The notes beneath the pieces are model-generated. The model saw only the letters and a program-made list of their open reading frames with translations. It made no database searches and had not been told where the DNA came from. DNA of 64,000 nucleotides. It comes from Solirubrobacter sp963837485. Its GTDB lineage: Bacteria; Actinomycetota; Thermoleophilia; Solirubrobacterales; Solirubrobacteraceae. The stretch spans positions 457,997 through 521,996 of the forward strand of contig CAWINP010000008.1 in the NCBI GenBank assembly GCA_963837485.1, given 5' to 3'. The translations under genes and the position numbers were made by a program. This document shows, piece after piece, positions 58,194 through 64,000 of the stretch (position 1 is the first letter of the stretch; every line of letters starts with the position of its first letter).

Positions 58194-58783
58194 CGCGCGC
58201 GCTCCAGAATCTCCGTCAGGCGCCAGCGCTTGGTCTTGGACATCGGCCGGCACTCGACGACGCGGACCGTGTCCCCGGCGTTGGCGTCATTGCGCTCGTC
58301 GTGGACGTGCAGCGTCGTGGAGGACCGCAGGATCTTCTGGTAGCGCCGGTGGCGGCGGGCCACGTCGATGCGCACGACGATCGTCTTGTCGCCCTTGTCG
58401 GAGACGACGACGCCCTGGCGCACCTTGGGACGGCCGGGGCCGTGCGCGGACGCCTCCTGGGTGGTCTCGATCGCCGGCGCCGACGCGCGCGCCTCGGCGC
58501 GCTTGGCCTTCAGCCTCGCGCGGTAGCGCGTGCGCGAGGCGGCGTTGGTCTCGCGGTGCGCCTTGCGCTCTGCCAGCCGGTCCTCGAGCGTGCGCGGGCC
58601 CGCGGCCGACTTGGCCTTGGCCTTGCGCGCAGCCGCGTTGCGCTCCTTGCGCGACGGGCCCTCCTCGGCGGCCGCGGCCTCCGTGGTGGTGGCCTCGCCC
58701 TCGGCGGCACCCTCGTCCGGGGCGGCCTGAGCTTCGACCTCCTCGACGATGTTCTCTGGGGTTTCTTCCGGGTTCTCAGCCAT
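58190..58783 (-). CDS. rpsQ: 30S ribosomal protein S17 with long N-terminal extension
   Basis: The S17 core (about residues 120-197: RQGVVVSDKGDKTIVVRIDV, then HVHDERNDANAGDTVRVVEC, RPMSKTKRWRLTEILERAR) is of normal length, but it is preceded by about 120 residues not found in typical S17 (80-90 residues total). The extension starts acidic (residues 1-42, Glu/Ala-rich), then turns strongly basic and helical (SRKERNAAARKAKAKSAAGP, AERKAHRETNAASRTRYRAR). The start lies 8 nt inside rpmC. No alternative internal start with a ribosome-binding site is evident. Confidence 0.93.
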   Translation of the reverse strand: MAENPEETPENIVEEVEAQAAPDEGAAEGEATTTEAAAAEEGPSRKERNAAARKAKAKSAAGPRTLEDRLAERKAHRETNAASRTRYRARLKAKRAEARASAPAIETTQEASAHGPGRPKVRQGVVVSDKGDKTIVVRIDVARRHRRYQKILRSSTTLHVHDERNDANAGDTVRVVECRPMSKTKRWRLTEILERAR

Positions 58784-58991
58784 TGGTGATCTTCTGGTTG
58801 GGGTCGACGCCGCGCTGGCGGGCCACGGTCAGGGCGCGCGCCAGGGCGCGCTTGCCGCTGCGCAGCCCGGCCGTGTTCTCCAGCTCGCCGGTGGCGTGCT
58901 GGAGGCGCAGGCCGAACAGGTCTCGGCGCTGGGTGGAGATGTGCTCCACCAGGGCCTTGTCAGTGAGGTCGCGAAGCTCGGTCGCCTTCAT
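58776..58991 (-). CDS. rpmC: 50S ribosomal protein L29
   Basis: A 71-residue helical protein near the tunnel exit: MKATELRDLTDKALVEHIST, QRRDLFGLRLQHATGELENT, and RALARALTVARQRGVDPNQK. Its ATG overlaps the rplP stop (TGATG) and its end overlaps rpsQ by 8 nt. Confidence 0.97.
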   Translation of the reverse strand: MKATELRDLTDKALVEHISTQRRDLFGLRLQHATGELENTAGLRSGKRALARALTVARQRGVDPNQKITNG

Positions 58992-59406
58992 CACTGGCCG
59001 TCCTCGCGCAGCACGAACTTGGTCTTGACGGGCAGCTTGTGGCCGGCGAGACGCATGGCCTCGCGGGCGAGCGGCTCCGGCACGCCGGAGAGCTCGAACA
59101 TCACGCGCCCGGGCTTGACGACGGCGACCCAGCCCTCCGGGTTGCCCTTGCCGGAGCCCATGCGGGTCTCGGCCGGCTTCTTGGTGAAGGCCTTGTCCGG
59201 GAAGACGTTGATCCACACCTTGCCGCCACGCTTGATCTTGCGGGTCATCGCGATTCGGGCGGCCTCGATCTGCCGGTTGGTGAGCCAACCGGCCTCCAGC
59301 GCCTTCAGGCCGTAGTCGCCGAACGCGACGGTCTGCTGACCGCGCGAGAGGCCGGCGCGCCGGCCGCGATGCACCTTGCGGAACTTGACTCGCTTGGGGG
59401 AAAGCA

Positions 59407-59407
<1 letters not shown>
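58991..59407 (-). CDS. rplP: 50S ribosomal protein L16
   Basis: A 138-residue L16 of the A-site/central protuberance region. MLSPKRVKFRKVHRGRRAGL, FGDYGLKALEAGWLTNRQIE and KIKRGGKVWINVFPDKAFTK followed by GKGNPEGWVAVVKPGRVMFE are all typical. Its start overlaps the rpsC stop by one base. Confidence 0.98.
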
Positions 59408-60420
<1,013 letters not shown>

Positions 60421-60426
60421 GGCGGG

Positions 60427-61251
60427 CTAGGACTCCTTCGGGGTGAGCGTGATGGTCAGGTGCGAGGTGCGCTTGCGGATTCGCGTCGCGCGCCCCATGG
60501 CCCGGGGGCGGAACCGCTTCAGCGTCGGGCCCTCGTCGGCGTGCACGGACTCGATCCGCAGCTCCTCGCCGACGAGCTCGTGGTTGTGCTCGGCGTTGGC
60601 CACCGCCGACTCCAGCAGCTTCAGCCACGGCTTGGCGGCGCCGCGGGGCGTGAACGCGAGGATCGCGCGCGCCTCGACGACGTCCTTGCCGCGGATGTGG
60701 TCGCACACGAGCCGCGCCTTGCGCGCGGACGTGCGGACGTACTTGGCCTGGGCGCGGACGACGAGGCCGACGGGGACGGCGCGCTCGGAGTCGCGGCGAC
60801 GGCGCGCAGGCTTCTTGGCCTCCTTGGCGGGCTCAGCGTCCTTCTTGGCCTTCTTGGCGGCGGGCTTGGCCTCGGCGTCCTTCTCCTTCGCCGCGGTCTT
60901 CTTGGCCGGCGCCGCGCCCTCGTCGTCGGACTTCGCCTTGGCGCGGGTGCGCGAGCGCTTGGCGGACTCGGTCGCCTCCTCGGCGGCCTCCTCGGCCTGG
61001 TCGGCGGCCTGCTCGGCCTCGCGCGCCTTGCGCGCACGCTTGGCCTTTGGCTTGGCCGCGGCGGCCTCGGCGGCCTCCTCGGCCTTCTCCGCGAGCTCCT
61101 CGGCCTCCTCCGACGCAGCGACGGCGGTCGGGGTCGGCGCCTCCTCGGCGGCCTCGGCGGCCTCCTCGGCGGCGGCGGCGGCGCGAGCCGCCTCCTCGTC
61201 CGCGCGCTCCTGCTGGTCCTCGACCGACTCGTTCTTCTCTTCGTCGGTCAT
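60427..61251 (-). CDS. rplV: 50S ribosomal protein L22 with long Ala/Glu/Lys N-terminal extension
   Basis: The L22 core occupies about residues 160-274 (VVRAQAKYVRTSARKARLVC, then LLESAVANAEHNHELVGEEL and MGRATRIRKRTSHLTITLTP). It is preceded by about 160 residues of low complexity: first acidic and Ala-rich (EEAARAAAAAEEAAEAAEEA, AEELAEKAEEAAEAAAA), then basic with KAKRARKAREAE and AKKTAAKEKDAEAKPAAKKA. Typical L22 has about 110-130 residues. The N-terminus of L22 lies on the outer surface near the tunnel exit, so the extension could reach nascent chains or the membrane. Confidence 0.92.
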   Translation of the reverse strand: MTDEEKNESVEDQQERADEEAARAAAAAEEAAEAAEEAPTPTAVAASEEAEELAEKAEEAAEAAAAKPKAKRARKAREAEQAADQAEEAAEEATESAKRSRTRAKAKSDDEGAAPAKKTAAKEKDAEAKPAAKKAKKDAEPAKEAKKPARRRRDSERAVPVGLVVRAQAKYVRTSARKARLVCDHIRGKDVVEARAILAFTPRGAAKPWLKLLESAVANAEHNHELVGEELRIESVHADEGPTLKRFRPRAMGRATRIRKRTSHLTITLTPKES

Positions 61252-61520
61252 CGCACCTTGCCCTTGGAGTCATGCCCGCGGTACGTGCGCGTGGGGGCGA
61301 ACTCGCCCAGCTTGTGCCCCACCATCGACTCGCTCACGAACACGGGCACGTGCTTGCGCCCGTCGTGGACGGCGATCGTGTGGCCCACGAAGTCGGGGAA
61401 GATCGTCGAGGCGCGCGACCAGGTGCGCACCATCGTGCGCTGGTTCGCGGCGTTCATCGCCTCGATGCGCGACATGAGGCGCTCCTCGACCCACGGTCCC
61501 TTCTTGGAGGAACGGCTCAT
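61248..61520 (-). CDS. rpsS: 30S ribosomal protein S19
   Basis: A 90-residue S19 of the small-subunit head: MSRSSKKGPWVEERLMSRIE, then TWSRASTIFPDFVGHTIAVH and FVSESMVGHKLGEFAPTRTY. The ATG at 61520 overlaps the rplB stop; the open frame upstream is not coding. It overlaps rplV by 4 nt. Confidence 0.98.
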   Translation of the reverse strand: MSRSSKKGPWVEERLMSRIEAMNAANQRTMVRTWSRASTIFPDFVGHTIAVHDGRKHVPVFVSESMVGHKLGEFAPTRTYRGHDSKGKVR

Positions 61521-62365
61521 CAGCGGCCACCCTTCTTGCCGCGGCGACGGCCGCGGACGATGTAACGGTCGGACTGCTTGCCCTTCTTGCGGGTGCGGTA
61601 GCCGAGCGTCGGCACACCCCAGGGCGTCTGCGGATGGTTGCCCAGCGATCCGCCGCCTTCGCCGCCGCCGTGCGGGTGGTCGACCGGGTTCATGGCCTTG
61701 CCGCGCGTCTGCGGGCGCACGCCCAAGTGGCGCTTGCGGCCGGCCTTGCCGATGGTGACGTTCTGGTGGTCGGAGTTGCCGACCACGCCGACGGTCGCGC
61801 GGCACTCGGAGCGGACCATCCGCATCTCGCCGGAGGGCAGGCGCAGCGTCGCCATGTCGCCCTCCTTGGCCATCAGCTGGATGCCCGAGCCGGCGGAGCG
61901 GGCAAGCTGGGCGCCGCGCCCGGGCTGGAGCTCGACGTTGTGGACCAGGGTGCCGACCGGCATCGCCGCCAGCGGCATCGCGTTGCCGACGGTGATGTCG
62001 GCGCCGGGGCCCGACAGCACCGTCATCCCGACCCGCAGGCGGTTCGGGGCGACGATGTAGGCCTTCACGCCGTCGACGTAGTGCAGCAGCGCGATGTACG
62101 CGGAGCGGTTCGGGTCGTACTCGATCGCGGCGACCTTGGCCGGCACGCCGTCCTTGGTCCGCTTGAAGTCGATCTTGCGGTACAGCCGCTTGGCGCCGCC
62201 GCCGCGATGGCGCGCGGTCTTGCGGCCGAGCGCGTTACGGCCGCCGGACTTCTTCAGACCCTCGACGAGCGAGCGCTCGGGCTCGGTCTTCGTGATCTCG
62301 GCGAAATCCGGGTACGTGACGAAGCGGCGTCCCGGGGAAGTTGGCTTGGGCTTACGGATCGGCAT
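61520..62365 (-). CDS. rplB: 50S ribosomal protein L2
   Basis: A 281-residue L2, required for peptidyl-transferase assembly. MPIRKPKPTSPGRRFVTYPD, the OB-fold core IEYDPNRSAYIALLHYVDGV, and the C-terminal signature KAMNPVDHPHGGGEGG with its functional His are present. The ATG is preceded by copy C of the repeated spacer element, ending 4 nt before it. Confidence 0.98.
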   Translation of the reverse strand: MPIRKPKPTSPGRRFVTYPDFAEITKTEPERSLVEGLKKSGGRNALGRKTARHRGGGAKRLYRKIDFKRTKDGVPAKVAAIEYDPNRSAYIALLHYVDGVKAYIVAPNRLRVGMTVLSGPGADITVGNAMPLAAMPVGTLVHNVELQPGRGAQLARSAGSGIQLMAKEGDMATLRLPSGEMRMVRSECRATVGVVGNSDHQNVTIGKAGRKRHLGVRPQTRGKAMNPVDHPHGGGEGGGSLGNHPQTPWGVPTLGYRTRKKGKQSDRYIVRGRRRGKKGGR

Positions 62366-62369
62366 CGGC

Positions 62370-62411
62370 TTAAGGTCGGATGATCGGGGTGGGGCGGAGG
62401 GGATGCATTCC
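62370..62411 (-). repeat. repeated spacer element, copy C (rplW-rplB)
   Basis: The coding strand reads GCATCCCCTCCGCCCCACCC then CGATCATCCGACCTTAA, followed by GCCG and the rplB ATG. It fills the whole spacer between the rplW stop and rplB. It is almost identical to copy D and has no Shine-Dalgarno sequence. Confidence 0.9.
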
Positions 62412-62711
62412 TTACAGATCCGCTTCCAGGCCCTGGAAGATCGGGATCGTGTCGCCCTCGCGCACCTGCACGACGGCCTTCTTCCACGCCCGCGTGCGTC
62501 CGGCGGTTACGCCGCGGCGCTTGGGCTTGGAAGGCACCTTGGACGTCCGCACCTCGAGCACCTTGACGTCGTCGAACAGGGCCTCGACGGCCTGCTTGAT
62601 CTGCGTCTTGTGCGCGTCGGGGTGGACGCGGAACGTGTACTTGTTGGCGGTCGCCAGGACGTAGGACTTCTCGGAGACGACCGGGCGGATGATCACCTGG
62701 GACGGATCCAT
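62412..62711 (-). CDS. rplW: 50S ribosomal protein L23
   Basis: A 99-residue L23, the docking site for trigger factor and SRP at the tunnel exit: MDPSQVIIRPVVSEKSYVLA, then YTFRVHPDAHKTQIKQAVEA and LFDDVKVLEVRTSKVPSKPK. Its ATG overlaps the rplD stop by one base. Confidence 0.98.
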   Translation of the reverse strand: MDPSQVIIRPVVSEKSYVLATANKYTFRVHPDAHKTQIKQAVEALFDDVKVLEVRTSKVPSKPKRRGVTAGRTRAWKKAVVQVREGDTIPIFQGLEADL

Positions 62712-63340
62712 CAGGCCTTCGCCTCCTCACTCTTCTTGGCGCGCGCGGTGAGCGCGTCGAGCGCCGCCTGCGAGAGCACGAGCGTCGCCGCGCCGACCAG
62801 GTCGGCCACGCCGACGTCGTCGACGTGCAGCACGTGCACGCGCGCGAGGTTGCGGAACGACTTCAGCGCCGTGGCCTCGCCGTCGGACACCGCGACGAGC
62901 ACGGAGCCTCCGCGGTGCGCCTCCAGCAGCTCGGCCGCCTGCTTGGTCGACGGCGTGTCGAACGCCGCGACGTCGAGCAGGTGCAGCGTCGCGCGCTCGG
63001 CGTGGACGGACAGCGCCGCCCGCAGCGCGGCGCGGCGCGCCTTGCGGTTGACCTTGACGGTGTACTTGCGCGGGCTCGGGCCGAAGACCGTGCCGCCGCC
63101 CGTCCAGATCGGCGAGCGCGAGGTGCCGGCGCGAGCGCGGCCGGTGCCCTTCTGGCGCCACGGCTTTGCGCCGCCGCCGGAGACCATGCCGCGTGTCTTG
63201 GTCGCGTGCGTGCCGCGCCGGCGCGCAGCCAGCTCGGCCACCACGACCTCGTGCACGAGCGGGCCGTTGAACTTCGTCTCGAAGACGTCGGCGTCCAGCT
63301 GCACGGAGCCGCCGCCGCCCAGGGTCGAAACGCTAGGCAT
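62711..63340 (-). CDS. rplD: 50S ribosomal protein L4
   Basis: A 209-residue L4, lining the exit tunnel and the autogenous regulator of the S10 operon in Escherichia coli. The tunnel loop GGGAKPWRQKGTGRARAGTS, then PIWTGGGTVFGPSPRKYTVK and the C-terminal LARVHVLHVDDVGVADLVGA are typical. It overlaps rplC by 8 nt. Confidence 0.98.
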   Translation of the reverse strand: MPSVSTLGGGGSVQLDADVFETKFNGPLVHEVVVAELAARRRGTHATKTRGMVSGGGAKPWRQKGTGRARAGTSRSPIWTGGGTVFGPSPRKYTVKVNRKARRAALRAALSVHAERATLHLLDVAAFDTPSTKQAAELLEAHRGGSVLVAVSDGEATALKSFRNLARVHVLHVDDVGVADLVGAATLVLSQAALDALTARAKKSEEAKA

Positions 63341-63950
63341 CGGTGCGCACCTCCACGGTGCCGCCCTTGGGCCCGGGCACCGAGCCGCGGATCAGCATCA
63401 GGTTGCGATCGGGCATCAGCTCGACGATCGTCAGGCCCTTCTGGGTCGCGCGCTTGCCGCCCATGCGGCCGGGACCCTTGATGCCCTTGAACACGCGCGA
63501 CGGCGTCGCCGACGCGCCGATCGAGCCCGGCGCGCGCACGTTGTGCGAGCCGTGGGCCTTCGGGCCGGAAGCGAAGTTGTGCCGCTTGATCGTGCCCTGG
63601 AAGCCCTTGCCCTTGCTCGTGCCGGCGACCTTGACGGTCTGGCCGACCTCGAACGCCTCGACGGTCACGGTGTCGCCGACCTTCAGCTCGCCGGCCTCGT
63701 CGCGGAACTCCGTCAGGGTCTTCACCGGCGGCGCGCTCACCTTCTTGAGGTGGCCGAGCAGCGGCTTGTTGAGCGCCTTCTCACGCACGGCGCCGAACCC
63801 CAGCTGGACGGCCTCGTAGCCGTCGGCCTCGTGGGTGCGGATCGCCGTGACGGGGCACGGTCCGGCTTCCAGCACGGTCACTCGCTCGACCTTTCCGTCG
63901 TCGAGGAAGCGCTGGGTCATGCCGAGCTTTTTGGCGAGAATGGCAGGCAT
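63333..63950 (-). CDS. rplC: 50S ribosomal protein L3
   Basis: A 205-residue L3, an early assembly protein near the peptidyl transferase centre. MPAILAKKLGMTQRFLDDGK, the KGKGFQGTIKRHNFASGPKA loop and GGKRATQKGLTIVELMPDRN are landmarks. The ATG follows directly after copy D of the repeated spacer element. rpsJ is expected just beyond the right edge. Confidence 0.98.
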   Translation of the reverse strand: MPAILAKKLGMTQRFLDDGKVERVTVLEAGPCPVTAIRTHEADGYEAVQLGFGAVREKALNKPLLGHLKKVSAPPVKTLTEFRDEAGELKVGDTVTVEAFEVGQTVKVAGTSKGKGFQGTIKRHNFASGPKAHGSHNVRAPGSIGASATPSRVFKGIKGPGRMGGKRATQKGLTIVELMPDRNLMLIRGSVPGPKGGTVEVRTDA

Positions 63951-63990
63951 TTAAGGTCGGATGATCGGGGTGGGGTTGAGGGGATGCACG
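63951..63990 (-). repeat. repeated spacer element, copy D (upstream of rplC)
   Basis: The coding strand reads GCGTGCATCCCCTCAACCCC then ACCCCGATCATCCGACCTTAA split here only for length; the rplC ATG follows with no gap. Nothing resembling AGGAGG lies within 30 bases upstream of the start. The remaining 10 bases to the window edge hold no further feature. Confidence 0.9.
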
Positions 63991-64000
63991 CCGTAGATCT

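Overview
The window is very GC-rich (roughly 70 %) and gene-dense, with many GTG starts and short or overlapping gene junctions. It looks like an actinobacterial chromosome, most likely class Thermoleophilia, order Solirubrobacterales (Solirubrobacter/Conexibacter-like). This is inferred from the GC content, the luciferase-like (F420-type) monooxygenases, ECF sigma factors of actinobacterial types, zinc-ribbon S4/S14/L36, and secreted proteins that end in a Cys-containing C-terminal domain. No transposase, integrase, phage structural gene, CRISPR array or rRNA gene was found.

Bases 1-31,600 are a mosaic of short housekeeping and stress units on both strands: an SDR oxidoreductase, a GAF sensor kinase ending in an ASCH-like domain, a divergent Lrp regulator/phenylalanine hydroxylase pair, a YCII + ECF42-type sigma pair, a rhodanese, a group III-like truncated globin, an ACT protein, secreted FG-GAP and Fn3-like proteins, a second ECF sigma factor with a SnoaL-like tail, a MoaD-like/BNR pair, a universal stress protein, a GH24 lysozyme, a MecA_N-type penicillin-binding protein, a MarR/DUF1707 divergent pair with a clear leaderless promoter, two luciferase-like oxidoreductases, tRNA-Pro(CGG), a membrane-anchored sigma/anti-sigma fusion, a Nif3-like protein, a 58-residue DNA-binding-like protein, an acyl-CoA synthetase and a patatin.

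Bases 31,690-45,300 carry a D,D-carboxypeptidase, a CocE/NonD-type hydrolase, a GH13 trehalose synthase/amylase, a peptidase E-like protein, a GT1-like glycosyltransferase, overlapping tmk-ligA, a diguanylate cyclase, a substrate-binding/VWA fusion coupled to a membrane coiled-coil protein, and truA.

Bases 44,612-64,000 on the minus strand are the fused S10-spc-alpha ribosomal protein superoperon, running rplC-rplD-rplW-rplB-rpsS-rplV-rpsC-rplP-rpmC-rpsQ-rplN-rplX-rplE-rpsZ-rpsH-rplF-rplR-rpsE-rpmD-rplO-secY-adk-map, then an interruption of about 3 kb (a Vps62-like gene and a heavily frameshifted secreted-protein pseudogene, no infA), then rpmJ-rpsM-rpsK-rpsD-rpoA-rplQ-truA. Most genes overlap or abut. 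The unusual points are (i) a near-identical element of about 35 nt, repeated at four spacers and sitting directly before rplC, rplB, rplQ and (29 nt away) truA, in leaders without a Shine-Dalgarno sequence, and (ii) long low-complexity extensions on L22, S3 (Arg-Gly-rich) and S17.

Several broken genes are visible: a MerR/excalibur chimera, a frameshifted lipoprotein, a TetR fragment, a beta-trefoil-like remnant, a tRNA-like remnant and the pseudogene inside the ribosomal cluster.
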